A DNA stretch of 64,000 nt. Origin: Vulcanisaeta sp. JCM 16159. Its GTDB lineage: Archaea > Thermoproteota > Thermoprotei > Thermoproteales > Thermocladiaceae. Under the pieces are notes generated by a model. The model ran no database searches and was not told the origin of the DNA. It saw only the letters and a program-made list of their open reading frames with translations. Where the stretch lies: positions 166,361 through 230,360 of the forward strand of contig NZ_BBDN01000004.1 of the NCBI RefSeq assembly GCF_001316265.1, read 5' to 3'. The position numbers were made by a program, and so were the translations under genes. This document shows, piece after piece, positions 21,038 through 32,364 of the stretch (position 1 is its first letter; each line of letters begins with the position of its first letter).

Positions 21038-22559
21038 TTAACCCGTTACTAGGTCCTCATTGCTCAAAAAGACCTCGTTAATATTATGCTCGGATAATAC
21101 TGACCTTCTAAGGTCCTTAAACATGTAGAGACTACCTGGGTACTTCCTATAACCAAGCCTCCTATAGTACTCTCTAACGCCCACGCCCGATATAACGAAC
21201 ATCCTATAGGCATTGAATTCCTCAAGGCTATGTGCTCGGCCCTCGCCATCAACGCCCTACCAATACCACGGTGCTGCCACCAGAATAGGTCCGTCGCCCT
21301 ACTACCAATTGGTAGCTCAGGCCCATAAACATGCAACTCCCTAATTAGGCTGCCCTACCAATCCTAATCTCAGGCCTATGCGCATTATTGCTTGGTATCC
21401 TAAGTCTCAGTATTCCATAGAGTGTGTCGTCATCATCGATCGCCTCCAGGAAGATCTCATGGCCGCCGGATGCCTCATAATCAATCCTATTAATCATTAA
21501 CTTCCTGGGCATTGGCACTAGGCCCTTCTTTACGTACTTATGGCCAACCTCACGGCACCTAATCTCCACGCATTTAAGGCCTAGCCTCTCCATGTCACTA
21601 AGCACGACCTCCCTCATATTACCTATCTTCGGACCATCAACAATCCAGTGAAGTGGTATGTCCCTGCCAAACCTCATAACCCTAACCCACCTGGGTATTG
21701 ATGCCATGATATTAGCCAATAACCAATGCCAAGTCTCCTCATCATAACTCCTATATAGACCCTTCAACCACTCCTCGTATAACTCCGTGTCCTTAACAAC
21801 GAAGGTTGGGTAAACCTTAACGCAATCAGGCATGAAGCTTGGGTCACTGAATATTGTCTTAACCATCTCGAGATCCCTATCTGGTGTTGAGCCAGGGAGC
21901 CCAGGCATTATGTGGTAGCAGACCTTGTAGGCAGCGTCCTTCAAGTACTGCGTTGCTTCAATAGTCTCCTTAACACCGTGGCCCCTCTTAACCCTCTTTA
22001 GGATGTCATCATAAATCGATTGAACACCAATCTCGACTCTGGTGAAGCCGAGTCTGAGCATCAGGTCTATGTGCCTCGGTCTTGCGAAGTCAGGCCTTGT
22101 CTCAAGTTCAAGGGCCACAACCCTAATCCTGGCTCTCTCATTTCGTCTATGCTCATATTCAATGTTGGGGTTGTCAATGGATCCCGTGCTTACCATTGGG
22201 TAATCATTAATGGCCTTGAACGCATTACCAATGAACCACGTTAAGTATGACTCAGGCAGTGATGTTATTGTACCACCCATTATAATTAACTCGACCTTGG
22301 ATACCGGGTGATGGAGGGCCTCGTACTGCCTTATCCTAGCCACGACTTGCTTGTATGGGTCGTAGTTCAGTGGGGCGGCCCTGAGGACCACGGGTGAGTC
22401 TGGTAGGTAGCTCTTTGGTGTGTTGGTCTTCTTCCCGCCGGGGCAGTACGTGCAGTTGAATGGGCATGCCACGGGCTCGACCATTATGGCAATTGGGACT
22501 ACCCCTGATATGGTCCTTGTGGGCTTTAACCTATTGAGTAAGACATTAACGCTACCCAT
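21038..22559 (-). CDS. elp3: Elp3, tRNA U34 carboxymethyltransferase/acetyl-CoA enzyme (frameshifted)
   Basis: Radical SAM enzyme that makes 5-carboxymethyluridine at the wobble position of tRNA using acetyl-CoA. The N-terminal [20 protein letters not shown] holds the cluster Cys residues (about residues 32-39). Further family blocks are [15 protein letters not shown] and [14 protein letters not shown]. The C-terminal GNAT domain contains [14 protein letters not shown] and, after two shifts near 21340 and 21230, [18 protein letters not shown]. The joined length of about 507 residues is typical for archaeal Elp3. It is divergent from the XPD helicase. Confidence 0.95.
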
Positions 22560-22684
22560 TACCTGTAGTTAAGGCTTTATGGGATTTAAAACGCTTTTAT
22601 CAAGCCATTTAATTCAAATGTAATTCGATAATAATCACATCATAGGTTTTTAAATCAAGAGAGGCGTTTATTCTTGATATATAA

Positions 22685-24561
22685 GTGTCTGGGACCGAGG
22701 CATTAATTAGGAGGTATTTCCCATACGATACGTTTAGGAAGTATCAATGGGAAATAGCCAGGAGTATATATGATGCATTGTCAAGTGGTAAGGTCGCACT
22801 TATCGAGGCGCCCACGGGCGTTGGAAAAACAGCGAGCGCCCTAGCCGCGTCACTAGCATATGCCGAGGAGGATAATGCCAAGGTCCTCTTTCTTATTAGG
22901 ACTAAGAATGAGGCACAAGCCCCAATTAGGGAATTACGTAGGTTGAGGGATAGGGGCGTCAACGTCGACTTCGTGATAATTAGGAATAGACTGATATGTG
23001 TTGCATGGTGAGTACGCGTAAGCTCCCGTATGAGGAATTCCTTGAGGAGTGCAAGTTCCTAAGATCAAGTGGCGAGTGCCCATACTACTCTAATATCAGG
23101 AAGATAAATATTAATTATTTAATGCCCAACATAGTGGATGGGGTAGGTAATGTCAACGAGTACGTATCCACCCTATGTACGCATAATGTTTGCCCCTACG
23201 AGGTTTCTAGGATGTACATGGATAGGGCTAGGGTTGGCATAATGACGTATTACTACATCTTTAGTATTAATAAGCCCGAGACCATGAATATTGATGTTAA
23301 AAATTCCGTACTAGTAATTGACGAAGCCCATAACCTACCAGACACAATAAGTAGCCTAAACAGTATTGACTTACCATTAACTTCGGTGGTTGCTTCCATT
23401 AACGAGGTTAGGAGACTTGTTGATGATGAGGAATTGAGGAATAGAACCATCAAGATACTGAGGGGTCTCCAAACATACATGGTTAAGCTGAGTAAGGTCC
23501 TCGAGGAGGAGACAATGGTATCCCTGGAGCTCGGCGATGTGCTTCAATTCTTCGAGGACTTCCAGGCAATAACGGATGCCTACTACGAAATAATCAAAAG
23601 GAAAAGGAGTGCAGGCGTGCCGATACCATACACGCCACTATCCCGATTACTGGACTTCCACAGAGCAATACTGAATAGGGTAAGTGGGTTTAGTGTGTTT
23701 CTCGCTAGGGATGAGCAGGGCGTATCCCTTGTCTATAAGTGCGTTGATCCATCAGTGGTGAGCGGGCCCGTTATTAATGAGGCGGGCGGTGTTGTGCTCA
23801 TGAGCGGTACATTACCACCGAGGGATTACGTGACGAGCATGCTTGGCATAAGCAGGGGCATTGCTGAGTATAGGATCGGCTTTAGGGATTACGTAAGGTC
23901 CGAGAACTACGGCGTGTTGATTTATGATGGAGTCACCACTAGGTATGTGGAAAGGGATGAGGAGGAATATGCAAAGATAGCAAATATACTTAGTAGGGTT
24001 TACCAAGTGTATCCTCTTGATAAGGCAATATTGTCGATATTCCCGTCATATGCCGTACTTAAATCCGTTAGGAAGTACCTAAGCCCCAGTGTTAAGTATA
24101 TCATGGAGCTTGGTAACACCTCAATTGATGACTTAATTAGGGATTTGAGGAATGACCGTAAGAGACTGATAATGGCCGTGGCCGGCGGTAAACTCGTTGA
24201 GGGTGTTGAGTATAGGCTCGGCAGCGAGAACCTGCTTGGCTTAATAATAATTGTTGGTGTTCCATACCCAGAACCCAATGATTACCTTGATGACGTAATG
24301 GAAATACTGGCAGCTCGGCTTAACGATAGAAAGTTAGCTTGGGAGTTGACGTATCAGTGGCCGGCCATTGTTAGGATTAAGCAGGCAGTTGGTAGGGCAT
24401 TTAGGTCTGAGAGTGATAGGGCATTGGTAGTGCTCATGGACCGTAGATTCAGGGAGGCGAGGCTTGCCAAGGTCTTTGAGGATTACTTCGGCAAGTACGT
24501 AATAGTTAATGAGGATGCGTTGATTAACGAGGTCCTAAACTTCAACGTTACTCCCCATTAA
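22685..24561 (+). CDS. xpd: XPD/Rad3-family Fe-S DNA helicase (frameshifted)
   Basis: Superfamily 2 5'-3' DNA helicase of nucleotide excision repair type. Walker A is EAPTGVGKTASALA (about residue 40), the DEAH box is VIDEAHNLPD and the late motif VI is IKQAVGRAFRSESD. Cys residues in NRLICC, EECKFLRSSGECPYY and CTHNVCPYE suit the XPD [4Fe-4S] domain. One shift near 23000 splits the Fe-S region. About 626 residues in total. The GTG start at 22685 lies ~31 bp downstream of a ttttaaat TATA-like element, suggesting a leaderless transcript. Confidence 0.93.
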
Positions 24562-25264
24562 GACTCTCCTCAGAGTTCTCCTGTGCTTGTTGTTCTTCGC
24601 CAGTTACACTTTCCTCCTGTGAAGTTTGTTGTTGAATTTGCTGGGGCTTCACCTGTGGTGGTCTTGGGGGCGGCGCTAATATTCTCTCGGGACTTTGTTG
24701 AGGCTGATACTGCGGCGCCATTGGAGCTGCTGGCGCCATGCTAGTTGGCGCAGACACTGCTTGTGTTACTGGTTGCTGCCTTATCATCTTCATTATATAC
24801 TCGAACCTCTTATCAAGCCCCATCGCTATTTGGTACATGGCTATGAAACTCACTATTAATGCCGCGGCTACCGTTATTAGGGATGCCATGAACGCTATTG
24901 AGGAGTACGGCACATAAGCATCACTTGTAGTAGGGAATATGGCTATGGCCGTTATCACAAATACGATTGCTATCAACGACAAGGGTATACCTAGGTAAAG
25001 CACTAACTTACTCAAGCTAGGCGTTAACTCCTCAAACCTAGGTTGTTGAGTTGCGGGTCTCGTAATCGGTACCTGCCTTGGGGGTGGTTGTGGCGGGGAT
25101 TGGTATGGCTGTGAATACGGCGGTGGCGGAGGAGGCCTATACTGCGGCGGAGCGTATTGGGGCGGTGGGGGCGGCATTTGCGGTGGCGGTGGAGGCGGGT
25201 AAATTGGGTATTGTTGGTACGGCGGCCTCCTGACTTGCTTCTCCTCCGGCTTTTTCTCACTCAT
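24548..25264 (-). CDS. Proline/glutamine-rich protein with two membrane helices
   Basis: An intact 238-residue protein with striking composition. Residues 1-75 are low-complexity, Pro-, Tyr- and Gln-rich, with runs of up to six prolines. Residues 85-150 contain two strong transmembrane helices (LVLYLGIPLSLIAIVFVITA and the SSIAFMASLITVAAALIV region). The remainder is a Pro/Gln-rich, then acidic, tail. Both tails would lie on the same membrane side. It overlaps the end of the XPD gene by 14 bp (convergent). No family is recognised; a surface or scaffold role is speculative. Confidence 0.75.
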   Translation of the reverse strand: MSEKKPEEKQVRRPPYQQYPIYPPPPPPQMPPPPPQYAPPQYRPPPPPPYSQPYQSPPQPPPRQVPITRPATQQPRFEELTPSLSKLVLYLGIPLSLIAIVFVITAIAIFPTTSDAYVPYSSIAFMASLITVAAALIVSFIAMYQIAMGLDKRFEYIMKMIRQQPVTQAVSAPTSMAPAAPMAPQYQPQQSPERILAPPPRPPQVKPQQIQQQTSQEESVTGEEQQAQENSEESLNGE

Positions 25265-25326
25265 TCATGACACCATTTATTGTTACCTTTATAATTAATA
25301 AGTTAATAAATGTTTTGAGAGAATTC

Positions 25327-27184
25327 ATGATAGGATTGATCTCCATCGAATCATTAGTAGTGGCTGAGAAGGATTCGGTGGCCAAGGCCATCGCTAAGTA
25401 CTTAGCCCAGGGTAGTGTAGGCATTAGGAGGATTTATGGCATCAAGACGTATTGGTTCACGAAGGATAATAAGCAGTGGGTTAGTATTGGCCTTAAGGGC
25501 CATATAATGAACGTGGACTTTCCCGAGGAATTGAACAAATGGCACTCGGTGGAACCATCAAAGTTATTCGACACAGAACCAATACTCGTGATTAGGGAGG
25601 ACACCATAAATTACGTGAGGGCACTGTCACGCCTAGGGACCAACGCAAGTACCGTTTACCTAGCCTTAGACGCAGATTCCGAGGGAGAGGCCATAGCCTA
25701 TGAGGCAATGTTGGTAATAAGAAATGTAAACCCAAGGGCAATATTCAAGAGGGTTTTGTTCTCAGCAGTAACTAGGAACGACATTATTAAGGCCTTTAAC
25801 TCACCAACGAATTTAAACCCTGGACTTGCCAAGAGGGTTTTCACAAGGATGATCCTTGACTTGACATTGGGAGCGGTATTCACGAGGGCGCTGACCCTAA
25901 GTGTTGAGAGGCTGATAGGAATGCGCTAGCTAGGGGTAGCTTCCTTAGTTACGGTCCATGCCAAACACCCGTACTTAACCTGGTCGTTCAGAGAGCTCTC
26001 GAGAGGGAGAACTTCAGGCCTGAGAAGTACTATACGCTTCACATCATGGTTGACGTTAATGGCATGAAGGTGGTGCTTAATCACGACGGCACCTTTAAGG
26101 ATAGGCAAGAGGCGGAGAAGGTACTAAGTCTAGTGAGCAGTAGGGCTAAGGCCAGGGTTATAATTGCCAATTACAGGGAGGATTTCATAGAGCCGCCAGT
26201 TCCGTTGGACACAATAGAGCTTGAGAGGAGGGCCAGTAGGTTCCTTAACACCAGGCCTAAGGCGGCCCTTGACATTGCCGAGGAGCTCTATAGACATGGG
26301 TACATCTCATATCCAAGGACTGAGACGACGATTTACCCACCAACATTAAGCCTTAGGCAGGTACTCCTTGAATTAACTCATGGTGAGCACGGTAATTACG
26401 CCAAGACATTACTTAGTATGAGCGTTAGGCCGACACGCGGTGACAGTAATGATGGCGCACACCCGCCAATATACCCAACTAGGGGTGCCACGAGGCAGGA
26501 GATACTCAAGCGTTTTAAGAATGAGAGGTATTGGAAGATCTATGACCTGGTGGTTAGGCACTTCCTAGCGACGTTGAGTCCACCCACACGTGTTGAAAGA
26601 CAGAAAATAATTGCCGACGTCTCTGGTCATAGGTTTAGTGTGGATGGTTTGAAAATAATCGATAAGGCTACCTAACCATATACATTTGAGAGCCGAGTGA
26701 GAGGGAATTACCGAGGGTGAGGGTTGGTGATGAGCTAAGCATTGTTAAGGCTTGGGTCGAGGAGAGGGAGACTGAGCCACCGCCTTACCTATCCGAGTCG
26801 GAACTGCTCAGATTAATGAGGAAGTATGGCATTGGTACCGACGCCACAATGCAGGACCATATACACACTAACGTAATACGTGGGTACTTCAGAATTAGGA
26901 ATAGGCAGTGTATACCAACGCCATTAGGTAAGGCCGTAATAAACGTTCTAAGCAAGACAGGCAATGAACTAATCGACCCGCTTTTTCGATCACGAATGGA
27001 GAAGTCGCTTATGGAGGTAACAAATGGTTCATTAAGACCTGATGATGTATTGTTTACATTTAAGAGCGAGGCTCGGAAAATATATGAGAAGTTCATGGAT
27101 AAACAAAAGGAGGTTTCTATGGAGCTCATAAAGGCATTGAAGGAGTCACTAAGCAATAGAAAGATGGGCAGTAAGGCTTCGTAA
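25327..27184 (+). CDS. topA: DNA topoisomerase I, type IA (frameshifted)
   Basis: Relaxes negatively supercoiled DNA through a 5'-phosphotyrosine intermediate. The Toprim domain shows VVAEKDSVAKAIA and the acidic triad in LALDADSEGE (about residue 115). The catalytic Tyr lies in GYISYPRTET (about residue 325). KYGIGTDATMQDHI and RGYFRIR near the C-terminus are typical of topA. Shifts near 25920 and 26670 divide it; about 619 residues in total and no C-terminal zinc fingers. ATG 25327 is preferred over 25267 because family similarity begins just after it. Confidence 0.93.
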
Positions 27185-27218
27185 TATTTTTATTGAGTAC
27201 TATAGCCATTAATACGCG

Positions 27219-27889
27219 ATGAATAACCAAATAACCAAGTTGCTTAGAGACCGTGCTGAAGATATTTGGAATAAAATACTCAATCACCCATTCGTTACTG
27301 AGCTATTCACTGGTTCATTACCACTTGATAAGTTTAGATTCTACGTTATTCAGGACTATAATTACCTAGTAACACTAACGAAGTGCCATGCACTAATTGC
27401 GTCTAAATTTGAAGATCCCGTAATTATGAGGAAGGTACTAGAACTGGCACTGGCTGATGTGACTACGGAGCTCGAAAATTATAATAAATTACTTAATACC
27501 CTCGGTTTAAGCATTAATGAAGTGATTAAATCAAGACCCAGCCCCACAAATACTGCTTACATGAATTTCCTACTAACCACCTGCACCTTGGGTAGCCCAT
27601 ACGAGGCTTAGTGGCGATATTACCGTGTTACTGGACATACCTAGAGATTGCTAAACACCACGCCAACAAACTAGAGAGGAATCCAGTGAAGGCCTATAGG
27701 GATTGGGCTTCGGTATACCTAACCCCGGAGTATGTGGGTATTGTCGATGAACTTAGGGCAGTAATAGATAAGGCTGGTGATTACTTAATGAGAGACTTCG
27801 ATAAACTACTAAGTATATTTAGGCAGGCCAGCATCTACGAGTACTTATTCTGGGACATGGCGTACAGGCAGGAGCAATGGGTATTATGA
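27219..27889 (+). CDS. tenA: TenA-family protein (thiaminase II/aminopyrimidine hydrolase) (frameshifted)
   Basis: Helical TenA enzyme that hydrolyses thiamine degradation products to salvage the pyrimidine. Evidence: the N-terminal FRFYVIQDYNYLVTLTKCHA helix, the Cys-containing TTCTLGSPYEA segment, LPCYWTYLEIAKHHA, and the C-terminal YEYLFWDMAYRQEQW, which carries the conserved Glu pair. One shift at about 27605 splits it after PYEA. Reassembled length is about 223 residues, the family norm. It lies 34 bp after topA. No other thiamine gene is seen. Confidence 0.88.
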
Positions 27890-27950
27890 TTATTACTTTA
27901 TTTTTAATTTGTCGTAATTTAAGACTGAAGCATCGATGGAAGTGCAGGTA

Positions 27951-28735
27951 TTACCTAGGCATGTTTGGTAGATGCCTCGCTGCCGGCAGCATAGTTGCCC
28001 CTGCATCAATTACGAATATCTGGCCCGTTATGTTCTTTGCGGATTCACTCACGAGGAATGCCACTAGGTCGGCAACCTCCTCAGGCTCGATTATCCTGCC
28101 AGTCAATGTCCCTGTTTTAGCCCACTCCTCCTCCTTAACATTAAGTACCTGTAGTAGGCTCATTCCCATCTTAGTCCTTACCAGGCCAGGAGCTATTGCA
28201 TTGACGGTTATGCCATAAGGTGCCAACTCGGCGGCCAGGGCCTTAGTGAACCCTATTAGGGCTGCCTTGGCCGTCGCATAGGGCACGTTGTAGGCGGCGC
28301 CCATTATGCCCTCGATGGAACTCATGTTTATGACCCTGCCCCAATTATTCTTTACCATATATGGCACAGCGAACTTAGTCAATAAGTAAGCCGACTTTAG
28401 GTTCGTGTTTATGATCTTATCCCACAGACCCTCATCAATGTCTACGAAAGGCCTCATTATGCCAAGGCCGGCGTTATTAACTACAACGTCAACTGAACCC
28501 CATTGCTTAACGGCCTCATCAATGAGAACCTTTGCGCCGTCGGCCGTGGCCACGTCTGACTTAACCATAATAGCCTCACCACCAACCCCCTTGATTAACT
28601 TCATGGTCTCCTCACCCTCCTCATCATGCCTCTTATAATTAACAACTACACGAAAGCCATCCCTAGCCAACCTAACGGCAATGCTCTACCAATGCCACGG
28701 CCTGAGCCTGAGACGACTGCAACCCTCTTAACCAT
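27951..28735 (-). CDS. Short-chain dehydrogenase/reductase (SDR), copy 1 (frameshifted)
   Basis: NAD(P)-dependent oxidoreductase of the classical SDR type, about 261 residues. The cofactor loop SGSGRGIG precedes a shift at about 28672. NNAG, the catalytic Ser in NMSSIEG, and the YATAK Tyr-Lys pair follow in the second frame, with the C-terminal FVIDAGATM. Start is ATG 28735. It resembles 3-oxoacyl-ACP reductase or glucose dehydrogenase-type SDRs, but the substrate cannot be assigned. Confidence 0.88.
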
Positions 28736-28826
28736 ACCAAAACATGCACACTGTAGGGGTGAATTAAGTATTACTCAAATCAGCCTAACCTATAAGTATA
28801 TAGTTAATATATTGCAATATACATAG

Positions 28827-29903
28827 TTAAATAAGTTTGCCAATATATATATTATTATCATTCTCAATAATTCTAACCTTAACATTATTCCCAATGAGCA
28901 TCTTCTCCATACGAGGATCGGCTATAACCGTAATAACCCTATCGTGTATTGCCGAATCCTTCAGGGGTAGAATAACGCCTAAGAACTCACCTTTAATTAT
29001 CCCCCTACTAATTATCCTAACCTTAACATAGTCACCGACATTGTACGGCTTCGGCAATTTAGGGGCTTTATGTATGTTCAGTTCATTATTCATAGCCGTT
29101 AACCTAACACCCAATTCACCCTCCAGCTTCTTAATTCTCCCCCAGAATTCCTGCCAAGTCATTACCCTAATCCTGACCTTCCTACCCCTCTTATGAGGAA
29201 CGTACTTCTGAATGAGCACTGGCGGTAATTCACCCCTGCCTAGCCCTAATTCCCTGGCCCACTTTATGACCTCGATAATATCATCATCATTAATACCAGG
29301 CAACCAGACCGGTGATGCAATCACGTTAATTCCAAGCTCAAGGGCCTTCACCACCAATTCCTTAACATGATCAATATCATACCAAGGCGCCCCACTTATC
29401 TTCTTGGCTAATCCAGGATTCAGCGTGTCTATGCTCAGGTTTATCCTGTCTAAGCCAGCCCTGGCTAACTCCCTGAGCTCATCTACGGTGAACATGTACA
29501 GTCGAGTTTGCATTGACACCATTGAAACACCGTCCATTGTTTTAATACCACGAACTAGATCCACGAGGTATGGATAAACACCTGGTTCACCCATGCCGTC
29601 AATATGAACCTCGATATCCCTAGTACCCTTGAACCTAACGACCTCCTCCAACGCCATTAATAACGCCTCAGGATCATCGATAAACTCAGCCCACCTATTC
29701 GTTGACCTAGGCCCTGCATTAACTGAGCAGTATATGCAGGATAGTGGGCATAATGTTGTTGGTCTAACCTCAATTATGTTTGTGCCCCTATCAACTATGC
29801 CAAAGGCCAGCGCACCAACCTGCGGCGTACCCCTATCTACCCTAATTATTTCTCTTTTCCTTTCAATCTCATTAATACTCCCCCTCCACATAACATCCCC
29901 CAA
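28827..29903 (-). CDS. Radical SAM protein with C-terminal TRAM-like domain
   Basis: An intact 358-residue protein. The radical SAM motif CPLSCIYC is at about residue 52, followed by HIDGMGEPG (SAM-binding) and SIDTLNPGLAKKISG. The last ~60 residues (VGDYVKVRIISRGIIKGEFL and VKVRIIENDNNIYIGKLI) look like a TRAM-type beta-barrel, as in RNA-modifying methylthiotransferases. This architecture is conserved in archaea with no established reaction. Nucleic-acid modification is an inference from the TRAM domain. Confidence 0.85.
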   Translation of the reverse strand: MGDVMWRGSINEIERKREIIRVDRGTPQVGALAFGIVDRGTNIIEVRPTTLCPLSCIYCSVNAGPRSTNRWAEFIDDPEALLMALEEVVRFKGTRDIEVHIDGMGEPGVYPYLVDLVRGIKTMDGVSMVSMQTRLYMFTVDELRELARAGLDRINLSIDTLNPGLAKKISGAPWYDIDHVKELVVKALELGINVIASPVWLPGINDDDIIEVIKWARELGLGRGELPPVLIQKYVPHKRGRKVRIRVMTWQEFWGRIKKLEGELGVRLTAMNNELNIHKAPKLPKPYNVGDYVKVRIISRGIIKGEFLGVILPLKDSAIHDRVITVIADPRMEKMLIGNNVKVRIIENDNNIYIGKLI

Positions 29904-29982
29904 TACAATCAGTGCTTACTAACCCCTATGATCTACCAAAATAGGGTTTTAAACTCAGAGGTTACATTTTTGTGCACGTAAA

Positions 29983-30660
29983 ATGATTAGAATAAACACA
30001 GCGGTGATGGGAGTGGATATGCTTAAGATAAACGTGAAATCAGTGGCCATTTTACCGATTGAGTCCTTCGACACACTACTAAATAATAACGTTAGGATAA
30101 GCATAATGGACATACTCAGTAAGGGGCCCATGACAGTTACATCACTGGCCCAGGAAATGGGGATGCTTAAGGGTGTTGTTCATAGGCATGTAAAGGCCCT
30201 CGAGGACTTTGGCTGGATTAGACAGTTAAGTGATGACGAGGCTAGGGCCATTGGATTAAGTAGAGAGGCCAACAGGATCTATTATGTACCGACGGCCATG
30301 GTCTACCTGGGATTTAAACTTGAGGCTAATGAGCACGGTATGAAGATAATAATACCCACCAACTACGGTGCATTTATAGACGTCAGAGGCCGCAAATTCA
30401 TTGTATTAACACCCACATTCTCTAACCATGATTGTAAAAATTCATGCCCATCTCACGAACTATGCCTCGACTGGATTAAGAGGGTTGGGAAGCAATTCCA
30501 CATAAGTATTGACTATGATGATGCAAGCAGGGCATTAATGTACCTATATACGCAGTTAATACTTAAGGAGTTTAGGATAAACATGGTGAATAACGTGATA
30601 ATGCTCGATAGCCCACGCCTAAACTCGATCTTCATAAAGCACTCGAATCTAGCCCTTTGA
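29983..30660 (+). CDS. Winged-helix regulator with Cys-rich ligand domain
   Basis: An intact 225-residue protein. Residues 30-90 form an ArsR/MarR-like winged helix (LSKGPMTVTSLAQEMGMLKG, then VVHRHVKALEDFGWIRQL). The C-terminal half carries the cluster HDCKNSCPSHELCLDW, with Cys spacing C-x3-C-x5-C, which could bind zinc or an Fe-S cluster. ATG 30022 (MLKINVKS) is a possible later start. Its end overlaps the convergent unknown gene 30632-31377 by 29 bp. Ligand and regulon are unknown. Confidence 0.75.
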   Translation: MIRINTAVMGVDMLKINVKSVAILPIESFDTLLNNNVRISIMDILSKGPMTVTSLAQEMGMLKGVVHRHVKALEDFGWIRQLSDDEARAIGLSREANRIYYVPTAMVYLGFKLEANEHGMKIIIPTNYGAFIDVRGRKFIVLTPTFSNHDCKNSCPSHELCLDWIKRVGKQFHISIDYDDASRALMYLYTQLILKEFRINMVNNVIMLDSPRLNSIFIKHSNLAL

Positions 30661-31377
30661 ATATAACGAGGTAATTATTAAAGCCTGAGACCTCGCCCAA
30701 CTCATACCACTTATTAAGTGATGGATAGTGCCGGGTAATTATTATGGAGTCAGTACCACTAATAAGCAGTACTATACTATCAGTATTGGTGAGAACCTCG
30801 GTCATAAAGCCGCACTTATTAAGGATGAGCCTCCATGCTTAATTACGAAATCATACGCACAATTACCCTGGGACTGTAGGACAAAGCCCTTCTCTACACC
30901 AAATATTTGAACTTCGTGATTAGCATCGGAATACAGCAATTTACCTGAAAGGTTTAATGCTCTCATAATCCTTAGTGCATGACCATCAGGTCTTACCTTA
31001 CGGCTTCTTAATCTCATGAGCTTAATAATTATTAACAACGCCTCGTTAGACCTCACCTGCATTTCCGTATTTATACCTTCCTCATACCACGAGATGACTA
31101 TGTCGCACTCCATATCGTTAATTACCACGTATAATCCCTCTATATAATCACCATTCGATATTAAGTACCTCCCATAAATAACTCCACTACATGGTAGGTG
31201 AAGAATGACCTTTGTACCGTATAATTGAACATCCTCGTTGTTAAAGCGGTAGGTATTACCCCTGGTTAATATTGATATGCCTTCCCTCGGTGTTACATAT
31301 ATCACTAAGCCTGCTTTATCGAAACTTACCCTAAAGTTTTTGGTAAATTCCTCGATATCGATGCCATAAATACTCAT
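30632..31377 (-). CDS. Uncharacterised protein, about 248 residues (frameshifted)
   Basis: I recognise no family. The frame 30802-31377 continues after a one-base shift near 30805 as TEVLTNTDSIVLLISGTDSI down to a TGA at 30632. The protein is rich in beta-strand-like alternations (KVILHLPCSGVIYGRY, LYVVINDMECDIVISWY), has few charged clusters, no membrane helix and no obvious catalytic motif. It is convergent with the winged-helix gene and divergent from rnz. Confidence 0.6.
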
Positions 31378-31436
31378 TTCACTTTAGCAACCAAGGGGAT
31401 CCTTATTTAAATAACTTAAGTTAGTCAGGGTTGAGA

Positions 31437-32358
31437 ATGCTAATAAGAATTACGTTTCTAGGAACTGGCGCGGGAACGCCGGGTAGGGATAGGTATTTAC
31501 CAGCCATACTAATTGAAGATGGCTTAAGAAGAATACTGCTTGACGCTGGCGAGGGTGTTCAATATAGGCTTCTTGAGGTTGGCGTTAGTCCATTAAAGAT
31601 AACGCATGTATTCATTACGCACTTGCATGGTGATCACGTATTTGGATTACCCGGGCTGCTGGCGACAATGGCCATGCTCGGTAGGAGGGAGGACCTAATA
31701 ATAAGTGGTCCCACTGGAATTATCAACTTCCTAAGGAATAGTATGGAAATTGTTGGTGATCCACCGTTTCATGTGCGTATTTATGAGATTGAACCGCTAA
31801 GTGGCGTTAAGGACGTTATTAATGAGGAGAACTTCAGCTTACAATGCACATCGGCAAGACATACAGTACCTGACTGCGCCTATTCCCTTAATTGGAGAAC
31901 CTACGTTGGTAAATTCAACCCAGGGAAGGCTAAGGAATTGGGCGTACCAGTGTCGCTTTGGAAGAGACTTCATATGGGTGAGACCGTGGTTCTCAATGAT
32001 GGTAGGGTCGTAAGGCGGATGATGTGGTTGAGGTTAGAGGTAGCGGTTTGATTAAGATTGTATATACTGGTGATACGGCACCGGCAAATTCCATAATAGA
32101 CATTGCCAGGGGGGCGCAAATGCTTATTCATGAATCAACATTCTCGGCAGTTGAGGATGAAACCTAGTATGGAGCCAGGGCCATTCCAGGTCGGTGGACG
32201 CGGCTAGGGTGGCTAGGGAGGCTGGTGTTGAGAGGCTAGTGCTAACGCACATTAGCAATAGGTATTCCGACCCAGGATTATTGGCTGCAGAGGCCTCTAA
32301 GGTATTTCCAAACGTCATAGCTGCCAGGGATTTAATGAGCCTAGTCATCACTTCATAG
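31437..32358 (+). CDS. rnz: Ribonuclease Z, tRNA 3'-end processing (frameshifted)
   Basis: Metallo-beta-lactamase endonuclease that removes tRNA 3' trailers. [10 protein letters not shown] opens the protein, and the zinc motif THLHGDH is at about residues 62-68. [13 protein letters not shown] supplies a further His, YTGDTAP an Asp ligand, and LTHISNRY the C-terminal His. Two shifts (about 32020 and 32165-32185) split the C-terminal half; the [12 protein letters not shown] block is restored in the last frame. TTG 31431 and ATG 31437 are both possible starts. About 307 residues. Confidence 0.92.
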
Positions 32359-32364
32359 TAGGGG

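Noticed and set aside
25024..25260. An Arg/His-rich alternative frame inside the proline-rich gene
   Set aside because: It is the shadow of CCN proline codons read in another frame; the proline-rich frame has two membrane helices and a full gene structure.
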